From: Ophiothrix spiculata | Lineage: Eukaryota; Echinodermata; Ophiuroidea; Amphilepidida; Ophiotrichidae | Strand: one strand, 5' to 3' | Assembly (NCBI GenBank): GCA_000969725.1 | Contig: JXSR01S067002.1 | DNA length: 32,095 bases | Part shown: piece by piece, positions 1 to 10,405 of the stretch | Position numbering within the stretch: the stretch's first letter is position 1 | Layout of the letters: every line of letters starts with the position of its first letter | Made by a program: the position numbers and the translations under genes | Notes under the pieces: generated by a model | The model's input: the letters and a program-made list of their open reading frames with translations, nothing else | What the model was told of the DNA's origin: nothing | Database searches by the model: none

Positions 1-270
1 TAAAGGTCAAAACATACTTCTTATGGGCTACCAAACATTTGGTGCATCAAGTCTTTGTCATCTTATAATGTGATATATAGTTACAATGTATTTTCTATTA
101 GTAACAGAGGCTTGGTGATGAAAATCAATACTCCACCAAATTTTCTTTGCTTTGTGATTTTCAACACCAATCATCCGTTATTGATAAGAAGATGCATTGG
201 AATTGATTAATAACAAAGACTTGTTGCACCAAATGTTTGATAGCTCAAAATAGTATGAATTGAGCTTTAC
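1..270. repeat. Diverged foldback repeat (imperfect inverted repeat)
   Basis: The two halves are imperfect reverse complements almost throughout. The clearest outer arms are 25-57 and 213-245 (CCAAACATTTGGTGCATCAA against TTGTTGCACCAAATGTTTG). The inner arms are 111-127 and 156-172 (TGATGAAAATCA against TGATTTTCAACA), around a loop at about 128-155. The left arm reaches the window edge, so the element may extend further left. The short length, symmetry and lack of a coding frame suggest an old MITE-like foldback element. No target-site duplication can be assessed. Confidence 0.65.
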
Positions 271-497
271 TTCCATTTTGTAATCAGTTTGTTCGAAATT
301 CATACACCAGTGACCTATAAAAATTGAGGTATCTTTCTTTACATATGTGAAAGAAAATGGCAACAAAATTGTTGATTTAAAAGTATCTTTGTAAATTTTT
401 TGAAAGGTAATTTTATACAGTATTTTAGGCCATCAAAATGTAATTTAATATAAGTTTAAATCATAAAGTTTATACAAATTAAAGGGCACAATTATTA

Positions 498-653
498 CTG
501 TAAATGCTAATATTTTCGCGCTCAGTAATTTTTGCGCACTGCATTTGCGTTTGTGTTTTTTTAAGGTGTGACATACTGTTGTTCACAGTACAATAATTTT
601 TGCACAAAGCAAGCTGAGTGTGAAAGCGCGAAAATAAATGTGCAAAATACAGT
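498..653. mobile_element. MITE-like element with TACTGTA...TACAGTA ends
   Basis: The ends are inverted repeats: TACTGTAAATGCTAATATTT at the left, followed by TCGCGCT, against AGCGCGAAAAT...TACAGTA at the right. Both carry the TTTTCGCGC motif within about 25 bp of the terminus. The interior of about 100 bp has no coding potential. I infer a non-autonomous DNA transposon remnant; the family is not assigned. Confidence 0.55.
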
Positions 654-660
654 ATTTAAT

Positions 661-1302
661 ACCATAATTGAACTAATGTGATCACATTTCACAATGTTAT
701 ATGCATCTTTATGGTATATTATAGCTTTTGAAGTAAGACCCATATTCTAATGTCTGATAATGATAGTGTACCATAATGTCACCTACTAGGTAGCTTTCCT
801 ATGCAGATTCCAATTCAAACTCACTGATGTAGAATGTGTACTAAACAACCATTTAGCACTGGTCACAACCCGTCGTGTGATTTTGTTTTTATATATTTTT
901 GAGATGCCACATCCTCTACATTTTTTCTAAAAGCATGGGAAGACTTGGCAAAGGCAAGGAGTATGCACTATTTACACGGTGTAAGTGCGTTGTGCGCACA
1001 ACACGCCTGACGATGAGTGGTTGCGTGCATCGTACATTGCACACGTTTGAAGTACTTGCTTAGTGCTTACAACATTGTGACTACCACGTTATTATAAGGA
1101 AAACATACTTGTATGCATGATACATGCACGGTATTCATACGTGTTAGCTGCGCAGAGCAAGCATGGCAAGTGGCTGTGGTAAAAATTGAAAAAAAAATGC
1201 ACGTTTCAGTACCGAGCATATGCGGACTGTACTGATGTTTAATCGATAGCCCGAACATAGCAACATGCAGTGAAAGTTCCTCATGCACTTAACTGCTACG
1301 TC
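661..1302. other. No gene seen; AT-rich sequence with short palindromes
   Basis: No coding exon or recognised repeat family. Two local symmetries stand out: a perfect 14-bp palindrome GTTGTGCGCACAAC near 989-1002, and a 17-mer at 860-876 (TGGTCACAACCCGTCGT) that recurs inverted at 1395-1411 and in the downstream duplicate near 4006-4022. The open frames on both strands here have no family resemblance. Confidence 0.4.
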
Positions 1303-3655
1303 CTGTCTGCATGTTCTAAAATTTGTTTGGTATCGGTACCTACAACATACGGCTTGCACGATTTTGCCAACGTTTTTGCACACAGACAACACGTACGACG
1401 GGTTGTGACCACCGCTTGTGTGTCACATATTTCTGCCATTTGGATTCAAAGCAATTGATTCATATATCTCACAAGGGACTTTTGGTTTCAATATTGAAAA
1501 TAATGAAATGTGGACTGTATTACTCTTATTCCCTTGAATGTCTGCTGTTCTGAAATGTAGACTTTATTACTATCAGGCAGTCTGGGGCTTTGCATGATTT
1601 TTGTATTGCTCAAATAGCTTTATTTGAAAAAAAGAATCTTCATTATTATCCGAGTGATCTGATGTGCCATTTAAAGTTAATTTGTAATTAGTATGTATAT
1701 AACTTGATTTCAATTTCAGTTTCAATCAAACAAGTTGAATAAACTTTATAAGGCTGGTGTCAGTTCACTTATAATTTTGGGAAAACAATTTTGTTCAGAA
1801 CCTCTGCAACTATTACAGAATCAATATCAGTTCACTTATAATTTTGGGAAAACAATTTTGTTCAGAATCTCTGCAACTATAGCAGAATCGATATTTTTTA
1901 TCTTTAGCTTTTTTGAAACCATAACTAAATTTACTCAGATGATTTTTTCCATTTTATTGAATTTGTAACATTTTTAATTGTGAAATATTGTCAGGAATAA
2001 TGAAAATGATCATAAAATAAGCAAGAAAGACAGATTAAAAAGGTCTGAGTTTACCCATTGAATAAAGTGCATTATCAAGCTTCTTTTCTTTTCTTATCCA
2101 GTGATGATAAGATCACATAATTCCACAATCATGCTATATATCTTTTGCACATCATTTCCGGCCAAACTTTGATGAGAGATTTTTTTCTTGTCAACCAGTT
2201 TAAGCAAATATTTATTACATTAAACACGAATTAATGAATAATAGGTGCGTGCAATCCCATACAGTTGACATATAACGTGCTCGCTTGTCCAATGATGCGA
2301 TGCCTTTAGCATATTGCATCACAGTGTGTGTGATAAGCTCATAAGCTTACTGTATTTGATTTTTTCATGAGTATGTTGACATTAGTTTAACAGTAAATTC
2401 TGCCTCAGTAGTTTATAATTTGTCAGGACAGTCACGTTTAGGAGATTTGAGTTTCAGAGCATATTGTTTTAAAAGTCAGTTTTAACAAGATAGTAAATAT
2501 ATTTTATATCATTCCAAACTTTTCCCTAAGCATTTTGAGATTTTTGCATCATTTGAAGTATTAGCGGCAATAAATACTGACCTCTATAGTTGAATTTTAA
2601 AAATGGACCTTTTTAGGAGTTCAAAATCACGGCGCGATGCAGGTATACGCACACATCCGGCGCGTACAGCTTTACTGGGTTTGGAATATTTCATGTTTGA
2701 ATGGGGGTGTACGTTTTTCCAATGATAATGTTTATAGTTTTTTGCAATAATTTACATCGTTTTTGGTTTATAAATGACTCAAATTTGTGACTAAGAATGA
2801 GAATAAAAGATGGCGATTTATTGTTTTGCCTGTCATCTGTCGTCTCATAATGGATGGGCGTACATTATTTTGAGTAATGGGTGCCCCCGCCTTATCTTTG
2901 ATTCTCTAAGTGTAAATCATCCACAAACAAAATTTTATTTTTTTCTTTCTAATGCCCCTTTAATTATGGTTACTCTAACTAGTCACACTTTCATAACGAT
3001 GTGTATTTTTCAGAGGGGTTACCAACGCATTGCCATTTTCCATATACTCGGCAATATTAGTTTACCACATATTCTCAGGTGCCAGTGGGTACATGTCATC
3101 GTCTATTTCAACAACCAATTGTATGTGTTTGTTCGTATCAACAATATTACGTTTTAGATGTTTGAGGAAAGTGTGTTTGGCATAGCATGGAATTACGTGA
3201 AGCATGTTTTACTCTTATCTGCTGTTTAATAGAAAGTTAAATATATATAACAGTTCTGCTGTTATGGAAGTAAAATATAAAATGGGTTATATTTCTGCTA
3301 TTTTGGAAGTAAAAATATAAAACAGGCTTTATATCTATACTGTCCTAGAAGCAATGGTCATCTCTCTCAAATCATGCCTTGTAAGTCATAAAAACATTTA
3401 TTGTAGTAATAATGTCAAGAAAACAAGAAAAGTCAAGGTCAATAAAAGCATCTGAATTACTAGCATGTTGTTTGGATAATATAGTAAATTTTACAATATA
3501 GGTATTTCATTTTAATTTAATTTAAAGAATATTTACCAAACAAGATATAAAATACAAACATACATTTCTGTCATTTGCATTATTAGGTCAGTAAAGGTGT
3601 ATTGTACCAATGTTACATTGGAATTATTAAAAATAACTGCCTTTTAAGAGCTTTG
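1303..3655 (+). repeat. Tandem segmental duplication, copy A
   Basis: This block aligns with 3741-6058 in direct orientation. Matching landmarks are the region around TTGGATTCAAAGCAATTG (1440 and 4053), ATAACTAAATTTACTCAGAT (1921 and 4441), TTAAACACGAATTAATGAAT (about 2220 and 4742) and GTGTATTTTTCAGAGGGGT (3001 and 5172). The offset falls from about 2.6 to 2.2 kb because of indels. About 2497-2965 has no counterpart in copy B, which has an unrelated segment of about 120 bp at that place. Inside copy A, a short stretch is directly repeated around 1767-1795 and 1829-1857 (CAGTTCACTTATAATTTTGG). No coding capacity is conserved between the copies. Confidence 0.85.
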
Positions 3656-3779
3656 CCTATACTTTGATCAACACTAAATAGGCAGGAATTATGAGGATTT
3701 TCTTCCTCCTCAAGTAAACATAATCCCACTTACACTAGTTATGTCTGCATGCTCCAAAATTTGTAAAGTGTCGTTACCT

Positions 3780-3946
3780 TTAATCTATGACATAAAATAA
3801 GTCAAAACATCTATATGTCATCTATAGTCACCTTTTCCCCAATAAGTTGGTTGTGTCCTCTTGCTTCTTTTTTTCCCCTTCTCTTTCTCTTTCTCAGCGC
3901 TTTGTATCCTTCTGGTTAAAAGGCGCTTTACAGATGCCAGTGAATA
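3780..3946 (+). mobile_element. Short retroelement insertion with LINE L2-like 3' end
   Basis: This 167-bp segment is absent from copy A. It is bracketed by TACCT at 3775-3779 and 3947-3951, while copy A has a single TACCT near 1337. It contains a pyrimidine tract (about 3867-3896) and then AGCGCTTTGTATCCTTCTGG followed by TTAAAAGGCGCTTTACAGAT. That pattern resembles the AAGCGC...GCGCTNTA stem-loop at the 3' end of many L2-like LINEs and their partner SINEs. The insertion is seen directly; the family is inferred from the motif. Confidence 0.6.
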
Positions 3947-5658
3947 TACCTACAACAACGTACGGATTACACAATTTTGCCAATGTTTTTGCACACAGAC
4001 AACACGTACGACGGGTTGTGACCACAGCTTGTGTGTCACATATTTCTGCCATTTGGATTCAAAGCAATTGATTCATATATCTTACAAGGGACTTTTGGTT
4101 TCAATATTGAAAATAATGAAATGTGGACTGAATTACTATTATTCCCCTGACTGTCTGCTGTTCTGAAATGTAGACTTTATTACTATCAGGCAGTCTGGGA
4201 CTTAGCATGATTTTTGTATTGCTCAAATTGCTTTATTTAAAAAAATCTTCATTATTAACCGAATGATCTGATGTGTAATTAGTATGTTTATAGCTTGATT
4301 TCAATTTCAGTTTCAATCAAAGAAATTGAGTAAACTTTAAGGCTGGTGTCAGTTCACTTATTTTTGGAAAACAATTTTGTTCAGAACCTCAGCAACTATA
4401 ACAGAATCAATATTTTTCATCTTTAGCATTTTTTGAAACCATAACTAAATTTACTCAGATCATTTTTTCCATTTTAATGAATTTGTAACATTTTTAATTG
4501 TGAAATATTGTCAGGAATAATGAAAATGATCATAAAATAAACAAGAAAGACAGATTAAAAAAGGTCTGAGGTAGACCCATTGAATAAAGTCCATTATCAA
4601 GCTTCTTTTCTTTTCTTATCCAGTGATGATAAGATCACATAATTCCACAATCATGCAATATATCTTTTGCACATCATTTCCGGCCAAACTTTGATCAGAG
4701 ATTTTTTTCTTGTCAACCAGTTTAAGCAAATATTTATTACATTAAACACGAATTAATGAATAATAGGTGCGTGCAATCCCATACAGTTGACATATAACGT
4801 GATTGCTTGTCCAATGATGCGATGCCTTTAGCATATTGCATCACAGTGTGTGTGATAAGCTCATAAGCTTACTGTATTTGATTTTTTCATGAATATGTTG
4901 ACATTAGTTTAACTGTAAATTCCGCCTCAGTAGTTAATAATTTGTCAGGGCAGTCACGTTTAGGAGATTTGAGTGTCTGACCATATTGTTTTAAAAGTCA
5001 GTTTAACAAGATAGTAAATTTAATATTTTTTGGGTTATTATTTTAGTTTAAAACCACCTGGTCTTGATTTGGCAGTTTTTGAAGCATTTTTGTAAATTAC
5101 AGGAGCTGTTATCTTTTATCGTGTAATAGCTTCGTTGTGGTTACTGTGACAAGTCGCGCTTTCATAAAGATGTGTATTTTTCAGAGGGGTAACCAAAGCA
5201 TTGCCATTTTCCATTACTGGGCAATATTAGTTTCCCACATATTCTCAAGTGACAGTGGGTTCATGCGGTATTTCAACAACCATTTGTATGTGTTTGTTCG
5301 TATCAACAATATTACGTTTTAGATGTTTGAGGAAAGTGTGTTTGGCATAGCATGGAATTACGTGAAGCATGTTTTACTCTTATCTGCTGTTTAATAGAAA
5401 GTTAAATATATATAACAGTTCTGCTGTTATGTAAGTAAAATATATAATGGGTTGTATTTCTGCTATTTTGGAAGTAAAAATATAAAACAGGCTTTATATC
5501 TATACTGTCCTGGAAGCAATGGTCATCTCTCTCAAATCATGCCAAATCAGAAACGTTTATTGTAGTTCTGTAATAATAATAAAGAAAAGTCAAGGTCAAT
5601 AAAAGCATTTAAAGAATATTTACCAAACAAGATATAAAATACAAACATACATTTCTTT

Positions 5659-5920
5659 ATCAATATTGATATAAAATCGGACAGCTCAGAACATAATAAT
5701 GGTTAAAACTGGTCAACAACACTTACTTTTTACGGCGAGATTCAGAGGAGGATCAGTTGGAACTCAGAATTAGAACGCTGAGGACGGTGATGGGTATCAC
5801 TGAAATATACGTCATAAAAAGTAAGTGTTGTTGACCAGTTTAACCATTATTATGTTCTGAGCTGTCCAATTTTATATCATTATTATGTTCTGAGCTGTCT
5901 GATTTTATATCAATATTGAT
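5659..5920. mobile_element. Foldback MITE inserted in copy B
   Basis: Long inverted arms (5659-5734 and 5812-5920) both end in ATCAATATTGAT and include GACAGCTCAGAACATAATAA and its complement. The right arm carries an internal duplication of about 33 bp of the block with GTTCTGAGCTGTC. The direct repeat TACATTTCTTT occurs at 5648-5658 and 5961-5971, and copy A has one corresponding site near 3562. The insertion is therefore 5659-5960, with about 40 bp beyond the right arm that has no partner at the left. A duplication of 10-11 bp would fit Mutator-like elements, but that assignment is tentative. Confidence 0.75.
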
Positions 5921-6058
5921 GTATTCTACCAACACGTATATAAGAACATTCATGCGCGCTTACATTTCTTTAATTTGCAGTATTAGGACAGACAGAGGTG
6001 TATAGCACCAATTTTACTTTGAAATTATTTAAATAAGTGCCTTTTTTAAGACCTTTGT

Positions 6059-6360
6059 ATTGAGAAAACTGTAATGTTCTCATGTTATGTGTATGTAGAT
6101 GTGCAATCTAGGTTACCTCTGCTTGATGAAGCTTAGGTCATTTTTCCTATTTCTATATCAAGCGATGGAAAAACAAAAGACCTTGGACGTGATTTTTGAC
6201 TCTGCTCAGCTTCAATGGCCTGCATCTCGTAATTTAGTATGCCGACCTTAAGGTACCTTTTGATATGAAGGGTCACATCTCATTGATAGATATAGTTTGA
6301 TGCTTAGTTGTTGACTGAAATTGTAATAAAACCTGACTGACTTTGTTTGCTTATTTCCAG
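6059..6360 (+). other. Intron sequence upstream of the first exon
   Basis: No repeat family recognised. The end of the stretch has a convincing 3' splice site: a T-rich run ending TTTGCTTATTTCCAG at 6360. The 5' part of the gene must lie outside the window or in an exon I could not see. Confidence 0.4.
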
Positions 6361-6420
6361 GCCGTATGTGACAGCCTATCTAATGCTCATGAGAAGTGCT
6401 TTTCACTAGTAGAAAGACAT
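6361..6420 (+). CDS. Coding exon of an unidentified coiled-coil protein (exon a)
   Basis: A 60-bp exon with a strong acceptor (TTATTTCCAG ending at 6360) and a near-consensus donor (CAT|GTAAGTATG at 6421). Only phase 0 is open; the other two frames have stops. It encodes 20 residues, AVCDSLSNAHEKCFSLVERH. Its last residues start a heptad series that continues in the exons at 17101 and 19157. Both flanking introns are phase 0. The next supported exon is 10.7 kb downstream, so small exons in between may have been missed. I do not recognise the family. The exon call rests on splice sites plus a single open phase, and the assignment to the same gene as the later exons is inferred from orientation, phase and heptad continuity. 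Confidence 0.6.
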
Positions 6421-7117
6421 GTAAGTATGAATTATGAATATTTACTTCAAATGTAGATTTTTCCAATTTTTTCTGATTTCTTACTTCTTAGGGTTGCTCT
6501 GGTAAAATGAGATTGAAGTCAATGCTGGAGGATATCGGAACGGGTGAAACAGTCAATTTTTATGTTTGATGGAAATTGCATCAAATACATATTGTTCTGA
6601 CTATAATATGAAACAGTAAGAAACTAAGAAACACTGAATTTGAAGCTTTTGTAAATTCTTGTTTAGAAATAATAAAATAGAAATACCTCAGCTCAGAGTT
6701 GGCTGTTAAACAAGAGGTTAATCACATGATTCTGAACAATATTTTTACAATACACATGGGATGCAGAAACTCCAATATAAGATTGTTCGCTCTCCACTGC
6801 GGGAAATAGTTTGGTGTATAGGAAGAAATGCTTTCCGTGCATGGATGCAGGCACTCAACAATGAGATCTACCATGCTCAAACATAAAAAAAAAATTTTTG
6901 CTGGTACAGGGTGTCCACAAATAATGTGCTTTTTTAAATGTTAATAATTTCAAAACCAAGATCCATATTACAACTCTAGACATATATATAAGATTATTTG
7001 TATGATACTAAACATAATCTGTAACTTCCTAACATAACAAGATTGTCTGAAAGTTCAATACAATGTACCTTTACCCTGTATATACGGGAAGAGACAATTG
7101 TGTACCTGTACCTGTAA
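6421..7117 (+). other. Intron; contains a solo TIR fragment
   Basis: AT-rich intron sequence without coding signal. At 6491-6512, GGGTTGCTCTGGTAAAATGA matches the terminal sequence of the elements at 10126-10919 and 20623-22219. No partner end is evident nearby, so I read it as a solo end or a decayed copy. Confidence 0.5.
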
Positions 7118-8191
7118 TGCACTTATCAATTTATTCCCCCGCCCCGGGGGACCCGGGACTAGCGGGGATTTAGCGGGGGATGTACAATTTGCTAGTGTTA
7201 CATCCCCGGCAATGACCCCGCTAAAGTCCCGGCCTGCGGGGCATAGATTTTCTGTACATCCCCCGCTATGTCCCGGCCCCCCTATAGCCGGGCTACGTGT
7301 GACAATCCCCGCCCTGTCCCCGACCCCCATGTGCGGGGACTTGCGTTACAACAGTGTACAACCCCGGCCCTGCTACATGTCACCGCTTTTTTGCATCAAT
7401 TCATGATGTGAAGAGGCCCGCCTATTTAGTGTTGATCAAAGTATACGGACTTGATTAGTGACCCTAGGTACAAAACAAAATTTACAGCATTTCTGTTTGA
7501 CTGAGTGTCTCAAATCATTTGACTGACAAATGCCTTGTTGTTTACTTTTGACAGAGTTTATAGGCATTAAACAAATGGACAAAATGTTGTGTTTTTTTTG
7601 CATACACCTGATATTTTCATGAATTTAATATAGGCCCTGATGTGGTATACAATGTTCGTCATCCCATGGAAAACTGGGGGGAAATGTGCATCAGAATGGC
7701 ATGATAATCACGATGATATATTTTAAGAAAGTTAACACAGCAAAATAGCATATGAGATAAATCGTATCAAATTCAACAAAGTAGGCCCCATAATCATCTA
7801 GCAGGGCGAGGTGCGGGCTTCCATAGATAGTGATCCTGGGAAAGCGATGGATCGCCAATGTTACACTTGGTATTTTAGTAAAAATCAAAAAGCAAATATG
7901 CTGCAACTGATGAAATGGACGGTGCTTAATAATATTTTGTTTGATGTGACATCCTTGTTAAAGTCCCCGCTAAGAGCCGTTATGTCCCGGCAGTGCGGGG
8001 AAAAATCATCTGTACACCCCGGCTAAATCTCCCGCTACACACCCGACATAGCGGGGACAGTCTGTTGTACATCCCCGGCTAAGTCTCGGCTAACTTCCCG
8101 GCATGCGGGGCAATGAAAATCTGTACTTCCCCCGCTATGTTCCCGCACTATCCCGGGTCCCCTAGGGCCGGGGAAGTAATTGATAAATGCA
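7118..8191. mobile_element. GC-rich TIR/foldback DNA element, non-autonomous
   Basis: The element is bounded by inverted ends: TGCACTTATCAATT at 7118 against AATTGATAAATGCA ending at 8191. The ends continue inward as a long, GC-rich imperfect TIR that includes GGGGACCCGGGA at the left and its counterpart at 8152-8166. Each end (7134-7385 and 7960-8176) is packed with subterminal repeats in both orientations, of the type GTACATCCCCCGCTATGTCCC, so each end can also fold on itself. The interior (about 7400-7950) is AT-rich and has no transposase. The overlapping open frames at 7055-7406 on both strands arise from the symmetric GC-rich repeats. I infer a non-autonomous DNA transposon; the superfamily is unknown. 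Confidence 0.75.
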
Positions 8192-8293
8192 TAACTTATT
8201 TTTCACACCCACAAGATGATTTTACAAGCTTGATTCCATTAGATCATCCATGATCACTTCCCTCGAAATTCAGTTTTTGTATTCCAATAATCT

Positions 8294-8889
8294 TGTGTGT
8301 CCACTCTCTTTGTGGATTTTCTGTGCCTTTTACTACAGGAAAACAAAGTGGGATTTATGAGTTTCAAAAGAAATATCAATAAGTTATATGAATGCACCTG
8401 TGTTTTTTGACTGATGAGACATGTAAATATTTTGAATAATAGATGTCTGCCTGGAGCTGAAAATGACAGTGTCTTTATTCTTGATTTTGTTTTTATTGAT
8501 TTGAATTATGTATGGTAAAACAAAACACTCTTTTGATGTTTTGACGGGCTGCTTTTGCATTTAGAATTTATATTAGTGGAAGAGCATCTAAAACATTCAC
8601 ATATACAATTCGTCATGTGAGTGCAAGAAAGTTGTATCTGCAATAGCTGCCATTTGTCATTAATCTGGATTGCACACGGTCTAATCTCCAATCTTGAGTC
8701 GGTGGTTCTTGAAATTGTTCTTCAGGTGACTGTGTCACCTGAAGAACCATTTCAAGAACCACTGATATAAGACAGGGAATTTTTGAGGGTTTTTTACATT
8801 CTTGTGACAAAGTATAAAATAAAAATAACTAGGGCAGCCATTGTAGATACGACTTTCTTGCACTCAAATGACTCTTGAGTGGACACACA
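8294..8889. mobile_element. Foldback element with TGTGTGTCCACTC ends
   Basis: The 13-bp terminal inverted repeats are perfect (TGTGTGTCCACTC at 8294-8306; GAGTGGACACACA at 8877-8889). Nested arms follow: TGCAAGAAAGTTGTATCTGC near 8623-8642 against AGATACGACTTTCTTGCA near 8845-8863. The centre is a near-perfect palindrome around GGTTCTTGAAATTGTTCTTC, then AGGTGACTGTGTCACCT and its complement (8699-8761). The minus strand of this central and right part resembles 31376-31660. No coding frame. The small open frames at 8506-8810 on the minus strand follow the repeat and are not credible genes. Confidence 0.75.
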
Positions 8890-10125
8890 AATGAAAGTTC
8901 ATACTTGCTGATAGATAAACATACTGAGAAGTTTAAACAGGCTTATACAGCACAAGAAACATACCTTTTTGATATTTCAACATGTATCACATGTCCATAT
9001 TAGAAGAAATCCTGTGATGTTGTGAGGATAGATGACCTTTTCTGATGATGACATCAGTCAGAACAGTCCATGATAAAGGGACGGCAGTTCTAATCCTTGG
9101 TCACAGTTCAGTTCTATAATGGACTGTTCTGACTGACATACTGAAGCTCTCATCCATCATAGTGTCTGTCAGTAATAAAGCACAAGGCCATTCACAAACC
9201 AGATATCTCCAAAATTCATACATTTATGACACTTCGAGTGGGTTTCAGTAGGTCAGTAGGATGCCTTAGCCAAAAAGAAAAAAAGTTTCATTCTATGTCT
9301 TGCTATCAGTTCAGCAATGTGATGTCTTAGGATCATTTTCCATCATTTTCATTTTTTTATTTTTAAGGTTTTGTTTCAAGCATGTACAGTGCTCAGTGGC
9401 TTCTTTGATATGAGTGCTCGAAAATTTCTCATTAGTATTATTATTTTCCACCAAAAATAACACATGGAATTATGCCTCCTTGACTTCAACATGGCCTTGT
9501 TTGCCAACACCTGGGGTCAAGTCAAAGAAGCTTAAAGTTTCTGTATCATCCTCTAGGAAACTCAAATGATCATCCAACATTTAAACTGTCACAGCTAGGA
9601 TCCAAGAGGCAAGTTGCAGTCAGTTTCTTGTCAAAGAGAATTTCAAGCATTAAAAAACTTTGAAGGTCCAATTGTTATGCCCGAGAGTAAAATAAAACTG
9701 CAAAGAAGCTCAATTAAGTTAAAAACCTACACAACCACTGCTCTACTTTTCCTAGCTTTTGTACTTTCACATATTTGTTTAATTCCAATTGAAAACTTTC
9801 AGGATTAGTATCTCAAAGAGAATATGGAAGACAAAAATTCTTATGGGTTTAATTAATTAGGATAATAACTCTTCTCGTGACCCGCAGGTCACATTGCTAG
9901 GATTTTTACATTATTAAAGACACTTCAACAAACACAATGTAATTGTAGACCACAGTTTAATCAGAGCTAATATTGAAACATTAAAACAACTTCCCTCAAC
10001 GTTCCCGTTTTGTATTTTATTAAAATATTGTCCCTTCATTCATTCCCTTTTATTTTATTATATTGTTATCCTCCCATGCCAGGTTTTTGTCTTCCCTACG
10101 CACCCTACCATTTTTATCCAGGGTA
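8890..10125 (+). other. Intron without recognised gene; one strong hairpin
   Basis: Mostly unremarkable AT-rich DNA. A perfect 17-bp inverted repeat occurs at 9054-9070 (TCAGTCAGAACAGTCCA) and 9120-9136, with a loop of about 49 bp, probably a small foldback remnant. At 9879-9894, GTGACCCGCAGGTCAC is a short hairpin. The open frame at 9614-9808 has no recognisable domain. Confidence 0.45.
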
Positions 10126-10405
10126 ATATGAGGGATGCTCTGGCAAAGTGAGCGGAAAGTCCCGAATTTCAAAATCGAGATATGACTATATAATATGTCA
10201 CACTTTCTCTCTCTATTTAGAGATCAAAATACATGGTAGACCACTAAAATGTGGCAATAAAAACCAAGCTGCAAATTAATTTTAAAAATACTGATTACCA
10301 TAGTGTATGGTAGCAAAATGTGATCAATTAACTGTGATTAATTGCACTTCTCGACATAATTGACCTTTACATGTGTTTTATGTCAAAAAATGAAATTTGA
10401 CCTTT

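Larger units (their letters stand above)
3741..6058 (+). repeat. Tandem segmental duplication, copy B
   Basis: Second copy of the 1303-3655 block. By eye it is roughly 90% identical over long stretches. Relative to copy A it has two insertions, at 3780-3946 and 5659-5960. Both are flanked by direct repeats present once in copy A, so copy A keeps the empty sites. The translated frames of the two copies do not stay aligned (there are frame-breaking indels near 5205-5260), which argues against a protein. Confidence 0.85.

Noticed and set aside
1270-1458. Frame ending HISAIWIQSN, repeated at 3847-4071
   Set aside because: The similarity is fully explained by the DNA duplication; no family match and different N-termini.
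2810-3157. 115-codon + strand frame
   Set aside because: It spans a junction between unique and duplicated DNA, and the equivalent frame in copy B is disrupted, so there is no sign of protein constraint.
7055-7406. Overlapping open frames on both strands, Pro/Gly-rich
   Set aside because: They lie in the GC-rich inverted subterminal repeats of the 7118-8191 element, where stops are rare on both strands.
8339-8410. Possible exon after TTTTACTACAG
   Set aside because: The open stretch ends in a stop with no usable donor, and it lies in the foldback element at 8294-8889.
9879-9894. Nuclear-receptor-type everted site GTGACCCGCAGGTCAC
   Set aside because: A single short palindrome with no promoter nearby; expected by chance in 32 kb.
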